A stretch of 64,000 nt of DNA from Streptomyces sp. TG1A-60 (GCF_037201975.1 NZ_CP147520.1:5146001-5210000); one strand, 5' to 3'; shown: positions 18,996 to 28,554, counted from the first letter of the stretch. The notes: generated by a model not told the origin, from the sequence alone. Program-made: numbers and translations.

Positions 18996-19598
18996 ATGCC
19001 AGGACAATTCGAAGCGCTCCCCGGCGGCGGCGCGGCCGTCGCGCTCGACGAGGTCGAGATCTCCATCATCCGCTCGCTGGCGGTGCAGCTCCTGGAGCTG
19101 ATCGGTCCGGGCCCCGCCGAGGACGCCCACGACGACCCGCTCGCCGAACTCTTCGCCGAGGGCCCGAGCGAACCGCCCAAGGACCCCGTCCTGCTGCGGC
19201 TGTTCCCGGACGCCTACAGCGACCCCGAGGGCGCCCCGACCGCCCGGGAGGCGGAGGAGCGGCGGGCGTACTCCTCGGAGTTCCGCCGCTTCACCGAGAA
19301 CGACCTGCGGGCCGGCAAGCGGGACAGCGCCCTCGCGGTGATCCACTCCCTGGACGCGCCGGCGGCGGCCGGTGAGGGCGGGGCCGTGCTGAAGCTGTCC
19401 GCGGACGACTCCCGGCAGTGGCTCGGCTGCCTCAACGACCTGCGCCTCGCCATCGGCTCCCGCCTCGACGTCGTCGACGAGGAGGACACCGACCTCCTCT
19501 ACCGCCTCCCGGACGAGGATCCGCGCAAGCCGATGGTCATGGCCTACCTGTGGCTGGGCGGCCTGCAGGACTCGCTCGTCGCGACGCTGATGCCCTGA
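18996..19598 (+). CDS. DUF2017 family protein
   Basis: A 200-residue protein of the actinobacterial DUF2017 family. It is acidic and helical with VEISIIRSLAVQLLELIG near the start, RLFPDAY in the middle and RQWLGCLNDLRLAIGSRLDV followed by MAYLWLGGLQDSLV at the end. It always sits next to clpS, so a link with proteolysis is inferred from gene order only; no activity is known to me. ATG 18996 fits; the frame is also open upstream but that part lies within clpS. The stop codon lies inside the first copy of a 22-bp tandem repeat. Confidence 0.9.
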   Translation: MPGQFEALPGGGAAVALDEVEISIIRSLAVQLLELIGPGPAEDAHDDPLAELFAEGPSEPPKDPVLLRLFPDAYSDPEGAPTAREAEERRAYSSEFRRFTENDLRAGKRDSALAVIHSLDAPAAAGEGGAVLKLSADDSRQWLGCLNDLRLAIGSRLDVVDEEDTDLLYRLPDEDPRKPMVMAYLWLGGLQDSLVATLMP

Positions 19599-19664
19599 GC
19601 AGGCGACTCGGTGTCCTGAGCAGGCAACCTCGGTGTCCTGAGCAGGCAACTTCGGCGCCCTGAG
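19594..19664 (+). repeat. Tandem repeat of 21-22 bp, three copies plus a partial
   Basis: Copies at 19594-19614, 19615-19636 and 19637-19658 share cctgagcaggc(g/a)ac and a tcgg(t/c)g(t/c) end; a fourth starts at 19659. The DUF2017 stop codon is in the first copy, so the array makes up the 3' untranslated region. Confidence 0.9.
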
Positions 19665-19731
19665 TCCGACGCGTCGTTTTTGGTCTCCGTTCGCTGAGGG
19701 GACGCTCAAATCCGGATAACGATCGCATCAC

Positions 19732-19765
19732 CACCCCTGGGGTTTTGTCCCCCGGGGTGTTTTTT
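19732..19765 (+). terminator. Intrinsic terminator with U-tract
   Basis: A 6-bp lower stem (c19732-c19737 with g19754-g19759), one mismatch, a 4-bp upper stem and a TTTTGT loop, followed by six T. Such a textbook U-tract is uncommon in this GC-rich genome. It ends the clpS-DUF2017 transcript or attenuates a transcript into the symporter gene. Confidence 0.75.
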
Positions 19766-19779
19766 GTGATCTCCGTCAC
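19766..19779 (+). promoter_or_regulatory. GTGA-N6-TCAC inverted repeat, CRP-like site
   Basis: The sequence gtgatctccgtcac directly after the U-tract matches the GTGA-N6-TCAC form bound by CRP-family regulators. It is 238 bases upstream of the symporter start. Binding is inferred only from the pattern. Confidence 0.45.
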
Positions 19780-20017
19780 CAATGCGTTTGTGAAAGCCGT
19801 GGTAAGACTTCCGGAATTCCGGTGCGGCGCCACCCCTGCCGCGTCACGGACGAACCGGCCGTCGTCGGTGCGTCCGACCCATCCGACCAGGGGTAACCCA
19901 GCCCGGGTCCGCGGGCTGTCCCGCTCCACGCGCCGAACGGACAACGGCGTCGCTCCACGACCGCTACCCGCACTGCTGCGCCCCGCCAGCACGTCCCCGC
20001 GCCACCGAGGTAACTCG
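19780..20017 (+). other. Untranslated leader before the symporter gene
   Basis: About 240 bases with no credible gene. I looked for the conserved cores of glycine, c-di-AMP and cobalamin riboswitches and did not see them. GAGG just before the ATG is the ribosome site. Confidence 0.4.
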
Positions 20018-21547
20018 ATGTCTCTCGAATCCATCACCACATCCATCGACGACGCCGTCAGCGGCTTCTTCGAACCCGTCGCGAACTCTGTCGGCGACGT
20101 CGTCTTCTACTCCGTCTCCGTCGGCGGCACCGATCTCCCGATCATCGTCGCCTGGCTCGTCGTCGCGGGTCTGGTCTTCAGCGCCTGGTTCGGTCTGCTC
20201 CAGATGCGCAAGTTCAAGCTCGCCCTCGACGTCGTACGCGGGAAGTACGACGAGGACGACTCGCCCGGTGAGGTCAACCACTTCCAGGCACTGACCGCAG
20301 CCGTCTCCGGCACCGTCGGACTCGGCAACATCGCCGGTGTCGCCGTCGCCGTCTCCATCGGCGGCCCCGGCGCCACCTTCTGGATGATCCTGTGCGGTCT
20401 CCTCGGCATGGCGACGAAGTTCGTCGAGGTCACCCTCGGTGTGAAGTACCGCGAGGAGCACGAGGACGGCACCGTCTCCGGTGGCCCGATGCACTACCTG
20501 CCCAAGGGCCTCGGTGAGCGCTTCGGCAACGCCGGCCGCACCTTCGGCAAGGTGCTCGCCGTCGCCGCCTCGATCATGATCCTCTTCTTCGGTCTGATGG
20601 GCGGCAACCTGTTCCAGACCAACCAGAGCTACGCGCAGGTCGCCTCGACCTTCGGCGGCGAGGACGGCTTCCTGGCCTCCTCCGCCGGTGCCATCCTCTT
20701 CGGCCTGGTCGTCGCCGCGCTGGTCGGCCTGGTGCTGCTCGGCGGCATCCGCTCCATCGCCAAGGTCACCAGCCGGCTCGTCCCGGCCATGGCCGGCATG
20801 TACATCGTGGCCTGCCTGATCGTCATCCTGGCCAACGTCACCGCCGTGCCCGACGCGATCGGCACCATCTTCAGGGGCGCGTTCGAGGCCGAGGGCGTCG
20901 CCGGCGGTGTGATCGGTGCCCTGATCGTCGGCTTCCAGCGCGCGGCGTTCTCCAACGAGGCCGGTCTGGGCTCCGCCCCGATCGCCCACTCCGCGGTCAA
21001 GACCAAGCACCCCGCGAGCGAGGGTCTGGTCGCCCTGCTGGAGCCGTTCATCGACACGGTCGTCATCTGCACCATGACCGCGCTGACCATCGTCATCGCC
21101 AACCCGGCCAGCTGGGCCGAGGCCCGCGAGGGCGAGAGCATCGGCGGTGTCACCATCACCTCCGACGCCTTCGGGACCGTGCTGCCCTGGTTCCCGAACC
21201 TGCTGACCGTCGCGGTGCTGCTGTTCGCCTTCTCCACGATCCTGACCTGGGGCTACTACGGCCTCAAGGCCTGGACGTACCTCTTCGGCAAGAGCAAGGC
21301 CAGCGAGACCACCTTCAAGGCCCTGTGGAGCTTCTTCGTGATGGCGGGCTCGCTGCTCTCCCTCGACTCGCTGATCTACCTGGGCGACTCGGCGCTGTTC
21401 CTGCTGTCGGTGTTCAACATCATCGGCCTCTACCTGCTCGCCCCCGTCGTCAAGCGCGAGCTCAACTCGTTCCTGGCGTACGTCAAGGCCCGCAAGGCCG
21501 GTCTGCCGGGCGACGCGCCCGAGAGCGACACCGTCAAGGCCGTCTGA
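20018..21547 (+). CDS. Sodium:alanine/glycine symporter (AGCS family)
   Basis: A 509-residue membrane transporter of the AGCS family (AlsT/DagA type), which imports alanine or glycine with Na+. Hallmarks are GTVGLGNIAGVAVAVSIGGPGA in the first helices, GGPMHYLPKGLG, and FSNEAGLGSAPIAHS in the middle, with about ten hydrophobic helices overall. ATG 20018 follows a GAGG site. The gene is followed within 20 bases by a 19-bp perfect hairpin, so it is monocistronic. Amino-acid choice between alanine and glycine cannot be read from the sequence. Confidence 0.93.
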   Translation: MSLESITTSIDDAVSGFFEPVANSVGDVVFYSVSVGGTDLPIIVAWLVVAGLVFSAWFGLLQMRKFKLALDVVRGKYDEDDSPGEVNHFQALTAAVSGTVGLGNIAGVAVAVSIGGPGATFWMILCGLLGMATKFVEVTLGVKYREEHEDGTVSGGPMHYLPKGLGERFGNAGRTFGKVLAVAASIMILFFGLMGGNLFQTNQSYAQVASTFGGEDGFLASSAGAILFGLVVAALVGLVLLGGIRSIAKVTSRLVPAMAGMYIVACLIVILANVTAVPDAIGTIFRGAFEAEGVAGGVIGALIVGFQRAAFSNEAGLGSAPIAHSAVKTKHPASEGLVALLEPFIDTVVICTMTALTIVIANPASWAEAREGESIGGVTITSDAFGTVLPWFPNLLTVAVLLFAFSTILTWGYYGLKAWTYLFGKSKASETTFKALWSFFVMAGSLLSLDSLIYLGDSALFLLSVFNIIGLYLLAPVVKRELNSFLAYVKARKAGLPGDAPESDTVKAV

Positions 21548-21565
21548 GCCGCACGGCCCACCGGT

Positions 21566-21606
21566 GTGGACCGCCCCGTACCGCCCTGCGGTACGGGGCG
21601 GTCCAC
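21566..21606 (+). terminator. Strong intrinsic terminator between symporter and mec
   Basis: A perfect 19-bp stem (21566-21584 with 21588-21606) and a 3-base loop. It separates the symporter from the cysteine module. Confidence 0.93.
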
Positions 21607-21610
21607 TGCT

Positions 21611-21616
21611 TATCCT
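21611..21616 (+). promoter_or_regulatory. Probable -10 box of mec, leaderless transcript
   Basis: TATCCT lies 7 bases before the ATG of mec with no ribosome site between, which suggests that transcription begins at or next to the start codon. The -35 region would fall inside the preceding terminator hairpin. Confidence 0.5.
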
Positions 21617-21623
21617 GACGACC

Positions 21624-22046
21624 ATGCTGACCATCACCCAGGCCCTCGTCGACCAGATCGTCGCCCACGCGCGCAAGGACCACCCCGACGAGGCGTGCGG
21701 CGTCGTCGCGGGCCCGGCGGGTTCGGACCGCCCGGAGCGCTTCGTCCCGATGCTGAACGCGGCCATGTCGCCCACGTTCTACGAGTTCGACTCGGGCGAC
21801 CTGCTCAGGCTCTACCGCGAGATGGACGACCGCGACGAGGAGCCGGTGGTCATCTACCACTCCCACACGGCCACCGAGGCCTACCCCTCCCGCACCGACA
21901 TCTCCTACGCCAACGAACCGGGCGCCCACTACGTCCTCGTCTCCACCGCCGACACCGACGGACTCGGCGACTTCCAGTTCCGCTCCTTCCGGATCGTCGA
22001 GGGCGAGGTGAGCGAGGAGGAGGTGAAGACCGTGGAGGCGTACTGA
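21624..22046 (+). CDS. mec: JAMM/Mov34 metallopeptidase, CysO-cysteine hydrolase
   Basis: A 140-residue zinc peptidase of the JAB1/MPN+ (M67) family. The complete JAMM motif is present: Glu23, then His79-Ser-His81, Ser89 and Asp92 with exact spacing. In mycobacteria Mec frees cysteine from the C-terminus of the sulfur carrier CysO after CysM has added it. Here cysO and cysM follow downstream, with a leader-peptide gene between, so the same pathway is inferred. It may also trim the two extra residues at the CysO C-terminus. The start is probably leaderless. Confidence 0.93.
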   Translation: MLTITQALVDQIVAHARKDHPDEACGVVAGPAGSDRPERFVPMLNAAMSPTFYEFDSGDLLRLYREMDDRDEEPVVIYHSHTATEAYPSRTDISYANEPGAHYVLVSTADTDGLGDFQFRSFRIVEGEVSEEEVKTVEAY

Positions 22047-22176
22047 CGGGAACGCGGCGCGGCGGCCGGCCCGTCCGCGCGCGCCACTGCCCATGACGGA
22101 CGGTCGCGTCGGGCCGGGAACGCCTCGCGAGGATCACCGGCCGCCGACACGGCTGGCCGCTGAGCTGGGCGGTCTC

Positions 22177-22236
22177 ATTCCCCGGGCCGAACGCGTCCGG
22201 AATATGGGATCACATTCCGGGACCCGGACCGGGAAT
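22177..22236 (+). promoter_or_regulatory. Four ATTCC/GGAAT half-sites upstream of the cys leader peptide
   Basis: ATTCC at 22177 and 22214, and GGAAT at 22199 and 22232, form two nested inverted repeats. The inner pair extends to ccggaat-N10-attccgg (22197-22220). They lie just before a -10-like GATACGAT (22238-22245) and the leader peptide start, so they are good candidates for operators. Confidence 0.5.
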
Positions 22237-22251
22237 CGATACGATGAGCGC

Positions 22252-22347
22252 ATGGTTCTTGACGACGTGAGCGAGAAGACGCCGGGCGTACTGCTCGTGG
22301 CGCGGCTGCACGTCGACCTGTGCAGGCTTGCCAGCGCCATCTGTTGA
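22252..22347 (+). CDS. Cysteine-responsive leader peptide
   Basis: A 31-residue peptide starting MVLDDVSEK and ending RLHVDLCRLASAIC. The LHVDLCR core and terminal Cys match the widespread actinobacterial cys leader peptides, which sense cysteinyl-tRNA supply by ribosome stalling. Two Cys codons lie in the last eight residues. It sits upstream of cysO and cysM, 116 bases before the cysO start, and GC-rich arms that could form alternative hairpins follow (22380-22386 with 22412-22418). Start ATG 22252 is preferred; a GTG five codons in is possible. It is a regulatory peptide with no expected enzymatic role. Confidence 0.82.
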   Translation: MVLDDVSEKTPGVLLVARLHVDLCRLASAIC

Positions 22348-22463
22348 CGCCGACGCCTGCCGCCGTACGGCCGTGAGCCGCGGCGCCATCATCCGTGTCA
22401 CCACGCACCTCGCGCCGCCGCGCGCCCACCGACCTGACCACTCCCCGACAGGAGCCGCACACC
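22348..22463 (+). promoter_or_regulatory. Putative attenuator region between leader peptide and cysO
   Basis: GC-rich segments can pair in more than one way: gcggcgc (22380-22386) with gcgccgc (22412-22418), and gccgccgtacggc around 22359-22372. No U-tract follows, so control by ribosome-site masking or Rho-type termination would fit better than a classical attenuator. The cysO ribosome site AGGAG lies at about 22450. Confidence 0.4.
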
Positions 22464-22742
22464 ATGGCCATCGAGGTCCGCATCCCCACCATCCTCCGCC
22501 AGTACACCGACGGTCAGAAGGCGGTGGAGGGAGCCGGTGCCACCCTCGCCGACCTGTTCACCGACCTGGAGACCCGGCACACGGGGATCCACGCCCGCAT
22601 CGTGGACGGCGGTGAACTGCGCCGCTTCGTCAACGTGTACCTGAACGACGAGGACGTGCGCTTCCTCGACGGCATCAACACCAAGCTGTCCGACGGCGAC
22701 AACGTGACCATCCTGCCGGCGGTGGCCGGCGGCATGGCCTGA
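22464..22742 (+). CDS. cysO: Sulfur carrier protein CysO (ThiS/MoaD family)
   Basis: A 92-residue ubiquitin-fold sulfur carrier. As a C-terminal thiocarboxylate it donates sulfide to CysM for cysteine synthesis independent of free sulfide. The family tail VAGG is followed by two more residues, Met-Ala, so the Gly-Gly is masked. The extra dipeptide must be removed before MoeB-type activation, and the JAMM peptidase encoded upstream is the obvious candidate, as in the QbsE/QbsD pair of Pseudomonas. A good AGGAG site precedes ATG 22464. cysM begins 6 bases after the stop. Confidence 0.93.
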   Translation: MAIEVRIPTILRQYTDGQKAVEGAGATLADLFTDLETRHTGIHARIVDGGELRRFVNVYLNDEDVRFLDGINTKLSDGDNVTILPAVAGGMA

Positions 22743-23699
<957 letters not shown>

Positions 23700-23781
23700 G
23701 GGACGCGGGGGAGGGTCGGGGGCGCGGGGTACGCGCGACCAGCCCCCCACCTCCCCCGCGCCCCGGCACACCACGCCCCCC

Positions 23782-24273
23782 TCAGTCCGACAGGTGGCGG
23801 AGCCGGCCCCACAGGGCCCGGTCGACCTCGCCGGCCTTGCGGCGGAAGTCCCGCAACGGGACGTCGCGCAGTTCGTCCGTCTCCAGGAAGCTGGGGCGGC
23901 CGTGGGCGTCGCCGACGGTGCCCGGTGGGAGGGCGATCACACCAGGGCGTTCGCCGCGGTACCTGCTGGTGATCTTGGCCACGCGGGCGTGATCCCCGCT
24001 GACGGTCAGGACGAGGCAGGGGCGGTCCTTGCCGCCGGGACCGTCCTCGAAGGGGACGCCGGCCCACCAGATCTCGGCGGGCCGGGGCCGTGGCACACGA
24101 TCGGAGCGCCCCGGCGGTCGCGTAGGCCCGGCGGTCCGCCCCGGTGGCCCCGCCTGTCTCGGTCGTTTGGGTCGCTTCGGTGGTCGAGGTGAGCGCCCCC
24201 ACCCGTCGACCACGGTCGCGACCAGGGCCAGCAACACCACCGCCGCGATCGCCAACCACCAGGACGTGTCCAT
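23782..24273 (-). CDS. Membrane-anchored PemK/MazF-family protein
   Basis: A 163-residue protein with one N-terminal membrane helix (WWLAIAAVVLLALVATVV), a basic Pro/Arg-rich linker to about residue 65, and a PemK/MazF fold: EIWWAGVPFED, the RPCLVLTVSGD strand and KITSRYRGERPGVIALP. MazF toxins cut RNA; here the domain is tied to the membrane and no antitoxin gene is adjacent, so it may not act as a classical toxin. The ATG at 24273 is chosen to include the helix. It converges on cysM. The function is uncertain. Confidence 0.78.
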   Translation of the reverse strand: MDTSWWLAIAAVVLLALVATVVDGWGRSPRPPKRPKRPRQAGPPGRTAGPTRPPGRSDRVPRPRPAEIWWAGVPFEDGPGGKDRPCLVLTVSGDHARVAKITSRYRGERPGVIALPPGTVGDAHGRPSFLETDELRDVPLRDFRRKAGEVDRALWGRLRHLSD

Positions 24274-24613
24274 AGCGACGACGGTACCGGCGCACACCCC
24301 GCGACACGCGCCCCCTCGCGCACTCTCGCGCTCTTCGGTACCAACTCACTCCGGCTCACGTGCGCCCCAACGGCCCCACCACCAGCCGAACCGGTGACAC
24401 CACAGGTGAGTTCGCCCACAACGGCCCCTGGCGGAGGAGCGACGCGCCCTTTCGCGCCTTACGCTCAACGGACCGCACCACGCTTGTCGCACCCATGCCC
24501 GTCCTGCGCAACCCCGCTGACTGCAATCCGCACTCCGCAGTCGGCGACCCGTCTGCACGCCACGACTGACACGTCTGTCACGACTTCACGCCAGCGCGGA
24601 GGTTCCAGCTCCT
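24274..24613. other. Divergent intergenic region before the phosphodiesterase gene
   Basis: About 340 bases with no credible gene. A GCGGAGG ribosome site stands about 12 bases before the ATG at 24614. I saw no clear palindrome or RNA. Confidence 0.4.
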
Positions 24614-25366
24614 ATGAAGCTCACCGTCGTCGGCTGCTCGGGGTCGTTCCCGTCCGCGGAATCGGCCTGTTCGAGCTACCTCGTAGAGGCCGACGGCTTC
24701 CGGCTGCTTCTCGACATGGGCAACGGTGCCCTCGGCGAGCTGCAGCGCCACTGCGGTCTCTACGACCTCGACGCGATCTTCCTCAGCCATCTGCACGCCG
24801 ACCACTGCATCGACATGTGCGCGTACTTCGTCGCACGCTACTACCGCCACGACGGCGGTCGCTGCGCCCCCGTCCCCGTCTACGGACCGGAGGGCACCGA
24901 GCAGCGCCTGACCACCGCCTACGCCGACACCCCGTCCGCCTCCTCCATGAGCGAGGTCTTCGACTTCCACACGGTCAAGCCGAGCACGTTCGAGATCGGC
25001 CCCTTCACCGTCCACACGGAACGGGTCGCCCACCCCGTGGAGGCGTACGGCATCCGTATCGAGCACGGCGGCCGGACCCTCACGTACTCCGGGGACACCG
25101 GTGTCACAGGCTCCCTGGACGAACTCGCCCGCGACAGCGACCTGTTCCTGTGCGAGGCCGCCTTCACCCACGGCAAGGAGAACATCCCGGACCTCCATCT
25201 CAACGGCCGCGAGGCCGGTGAGACGGCCGCACGGGCGGGCGCCCGACGTCTCGTCCTCACGCACATCCCGCCGTGGACCGACCCGCAGGTCAACCTGGAC
25301 GACGCCCGCGCGGTGTACGACGGCCCGGTGGAGCTGGCGGCGTCCGGGGTGTCGTACGAGATCTGA
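24614..25366 (+). CDS. Metallo-beta-lactamase-fold phosphodiesterase (Rv1339-like)
   Basis: A 250-residue enzyme of the MBL superfamily. Metal motif SHLHADH is at residues 58-64, followed by SGDTG with the bridging Asp and LTHIPP with the last His. The N-terminus GCSGSFPSAESACSSYLVE resembles RNase Z-like phosphodiesterases. By order (cysM side on the left, rph on the right) it corresponds to mycobacterial Rv1339, an atypical cyclic nucleotide phosphodiesterase active on cAMP. It would lower cAMP in the cytoplasm; nuclease activity cannot be excluded. A strong hairpin follows. Confidence 0.85.
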   Translation: MKLTVVGCSGSFPSAESACSSYLVEADGFRLLLDMGNGALGELQRHCGLYDLDAIFLSHLHADHCIDMCAYFVARYYRHDGGRCAPVPVYGPEGTEQRLTTAYADTPSASSMSEVFDFHTVKPSTFEIGPFTVHTERVAHPVEAYGIRIEHGGRTLTYSGDTGVTGSLDELARDSDLFLCEAAFTHGKENIPDLHLNGREAGETAARAGARRLVLTHIPPWTDPQVNLDDARAVYDGPVELAASGVSYEI

Positions 25367-25380
25367 GCCCCCGTACGGAA

Positions 25381-25414
25381 AGGAGGCCCCCGGAGCCGTC
25401 TCCGGGGGCCTCCT
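25381..25414. terminator. Bidirectional terminator
   Basis: A perfect 15-bp stem (25381-25395 with 25400-25414) and a CCGT loop between the converging phosphodiesterase and PTS genes, serving both. Confidence 0.93.
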
Positions 25415-25438
25415 CGGCCGTGGACGAAGCGCGGTCCG

Positions 25439-26716
<1,278 letters not shown>

Positions 26717-26804
26717 GATTTCCTCCTGGGTCCCCCCGGCCGGAGGCCGGGGAAGGGCAGGGCGCCGCCCGGGGGACAGGAGTGTGGGGGAGGGCAGCAC
26801 AGAG

Positions 26805-26833
26805 AGGTCTACACCAGTCACTGGTGTAGACCT
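26805..26833. promoter_or_regulatory. Double DasR-responsive element
   Basis: Two 14-base dre-like sites stand head to head as a perfect inverted repeat: aggtctacaccagt (26805-26818), one base, then actggtgtagacct (26820-26833). Both match the DasR consensus (A(C/G)TGGTCTAGACCA(C/G)T). DasR is the GntR-family repressor of GlcNAc use and is released by glucosamine-6-phosphate. Confidence 0.85.
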
Positions 26834-26972
26834 GTTGTAGCACGCTGGGAGTCTGCCGAGGAACCCGCGATTCCCGTTTTACGCCTTCGTGATGTCGCCT
26901 TCGCGATGTCGCCCCGCCCCGCCACTCTCCACCGTTCAGCCGGCTTCCCGGGGTTGGCGACCGGTGGCGGCG

Positions 26973-26986
26973 TGGTGTAGACCAGT
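26973..26986. promoter_or_regulatory. DasR-responsive element before the EIIB gene
   Basis: tggtgtagaccagt matches the DasR consensus and lies 116 bases before the EIIB start. With the double site near the EIIC gene it places both divergent transcripts under DasR. Confidence 0.85.
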
Positions 26987-27101
26987 CGTGGGCAGCTCTG
27001 CGAACTCAGAGGGTAGGGCCGCTCGCGCAGCGGGACCGACTGTGGGTTACCGCGACAAGGCGGCTTGAGCCAGGGAAACAAGGAGAAAGGGGAGAGTGGT
27101 C

Positions 27102-27335
27102 ATGGCCGGTAAGGCTGAGAAGATCGTCGCCGGGCTCGGCGGCCTCGACAACATCGAAGAGGTCGAGGGCTGCATCACCCGCCTGCGCACCGAGGTCAGC
27201 GACCCCTCCCTCGTGGACGAGGCCGCCCTCAAGGCCGCCGGCGCCCACGGCGTCGTCAAGATGGGCACCGCGATCCAGGTCGTCATCGGCACCGACGCCG
27301 ACCCCGTCGCCGCGGAGATCGAAGACATGATGTGA
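27102..27335 (+). CDS. nagF: PTS glucose/GlcNAc-type EIIB protein
   Basis: A 77-residue free-standing EIIB domain. The phosphorylated cysteine is in EGCITRLR, the family's active-site motif, and [20 protein letters not shown] is the conserved second half. It takes phosphate from the EIIA protein and passes it to sugar bound in EIIC. ATG 27102 with GGGGAG upstream is preferred over a GTG two codons earlier. The gene is divergent from EIIC with DasR sites between, and a hairpin follows within 6 bases. Confidence 0.92.
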   Translation: MAGKAEKIVAGLGGLDNIEEVEGCITRLRTEVSDPSLVDEAALKAAGAHGVVKMGTAIQVVIGTDADPVAAEIEDMM

Positions 27336-27340
27336 ACCCC

Positions 27341-27359
27341 CTCCTCCCGAAGGGAGGGG
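27341..27359 (+). terminator. Short hairpin after EIIB gene
   Basis: An 8-bp stem (ctcctccc with gggagggg, one G-T pair) with a GAA loop, followed by ATTT. It lies directly after the stop. Confidence 0.65.
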
Positions 27360-27659
27360 ATTTCGGTTCAATCAAGCCCCCTCACGGCCGCGGCCGGGAC
27401 ACTGCCCTGTCCTCAACCCTTGAAGGACCATACGTACGACAGCCGCACAAACGCGCCCGATCCCGCAGTCCTCACCCCGACCAGCGATCACAGGCACACG
27501 CGTTCGCATCACCTCGGCTGTGCCGACAGCGGTACAGGCGCCCCGCGCCCAGACCCGGATGCGGCGACGCTCCGCGTCACGACACCCGGATGCGATCCCG
27601 CTCCGGCGTGAACGCCGGGCCTCCTCGTAGGGAAACAGGTGAGCCACGCCCGCGCTCCT
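27360..27659. other. Intergenic stretch between EIIB and rph
   Basis: About 300 bases. Short open frames exist but none has a good ribosome site or a recognisable sequence. I see nothing firm in it. Confidence 0.35.
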
Positions 27660-27697
27660 GGAAGGGGCTCCTTCCCACCGGGGGAGGAGCCCCTTCC
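27660..27697 (+). terminator. Strong hairpin just upstream of rph
   Basis: A 13-bp perfect outer stem (27660-27672 with 27685-27697) extended by an inner CCC-GGG stem with an ACCG loop. It ends 24 bases before the rph start, so it isolates rph from upstream transcription. Confidence 0.85.
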
Positions 27698-27704
27698 ACA
27701 GGTG

Positions 27705-27712
27705 CGGATAGG
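27705..27712 (+). promoter_or_regulatory. Probable -10 region of rph
   Basis: GATAGGCT-like sequence lies about 12 bases before the ATG and no purine-rich ribosome site is visible, which points to a leaderless or very short-leader transcript. Confidence 0.4.
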
Positions 27713-27721
27713 CTCAGCGCC

Positions 27722-28459
27722 ATGTCTCGAATCGACGGCCGCACGCCCGATCAGCTCCGCCCGGTCACCATCGAACGCGGGTGGAGCAAGCACGCCGAGG
27801 GCTCCGTCCTCGTCTCCTTCGGCGACACGAAGGTCTTCTGCACCGCCTCGGTCACCGAAGGCGTCCCCCGCTGGCGCAAGGGCAGCGGCGAAGGCTGGGT
27901 CACCGCCGAGTACTCCATGCTGCCCCGCGCCACCAACACCCGCGGCGACCGCGAGTCCGTACGCGGCAGGATCGGCGGTCGCACCCACGAGATCTCCCGC
28001 CTCATCGGCCGCTCCCTGCGCGCCGTCATCGACTACAAGGCCCTCGGCGAGAACACCATCGTCCTCGACTGCGACGTGCTGCAGGCCGACGGCGGCACGC
28101 GTACGGCGGCCATCACCGGCGCGTACGTGGCGCTGGCCGACGCCGTGTCCTGGGCCCAGGGCAAGAAGCTGGTCAAGGCCGGCCGACAGCCCCTGACGGG
28201 AACGGTGGCCGCGGTCTCGGTGGGCATCGTCGGCGGCGTCCCCCTCCTCGACCTCTGCTACCAGGAGGACGTGAAGGCCGACACGGACATGAACGTCGTC
28301 TGCACCGGCGACGGCCGCTTCGTCGAGGTCCAGGGCACCGCCGAGGCCGAGCCGTTCGCCCGCGAGGAACTCAACTCCATGCTGGACCTGGCCGTTTCCG
28401 GCTGCACGGAACTGGCCCTCCTGCAGGGCAAGGCACTTGACACGGTCCTCGAAAGGTAA
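27722..28459 (+). CDS. rph: Ribonuclease PH
   Basis: A 245-residue phosphorolytic exoribonuclease that trims the 3' ends of tRNA precursors. Landmarks are [52 protein letters not shown], the [22 protein letters not shown] block with phosphate-binding arginines, and [19 protein letters not shown] with the catalytic acidic residues. Length is normal. rdgB follows with one lipoprotein gene between, keeping the common rph-rdgB partnership. Confidence 0.97.
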   Translation: MSRIDGRTPDQLRPVTIERGWSKHAEGSVLVSFGDTKVFCTASVTEGVPRWRKGSGEGWVTAEYSMLPRATNTRGDRESVRGRIGGRTHEISRLIGRSLRAVIDYKALGENTIVLDCDVLQADGGTRTAAITGAYVALADAVSWAQGKKLVKAGRQPLTGTVAAVSVGIVGGVPLLDLCYQEDVKADTDMNVVCTGDGRFVEVQGTAEAEPFAREELNSMLDLAVSGCTELALLQGKALDTVLER

Positions 28460-28525
28460 AGGACGCACCAAGAACGGCGGCGGCCGACGGCAACCACGGC
28501 CGCCCCGCCCGCGTCCTTCCACGTA

Positions 28526-28554
28526 CGGGCGCACGGCACACCACCGTGCGCCCG
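28526..28554 (+). terminator. Terminator after rph
   Basis: An 11-bp perfect stem (28526-28536 with 28544-28554) and a 7-base loop, 67 bases after the rph stop. Confidence 0.75.

Noticed and set aside
16530..19598. A very long plus-strand frame across pncA, pncB and into DUF2017
   Set aside because: Only the last 200 codons are real (DUF2017 from 18996); the rest is antisense of the pnc genes.
19780..20017. Glycine or other riboswitch before the alanine/glycine symporter
   Set aside because: None of the conserved core strings I looked for is present, and no expression platform is visible.
26717..26821. Upstream start for the PTS EIIC gene (ATG 26821)
   Set aside because: It would run through a DasR site and lacks a ribosome site; GTG 26716 with AGGAGG fits better.
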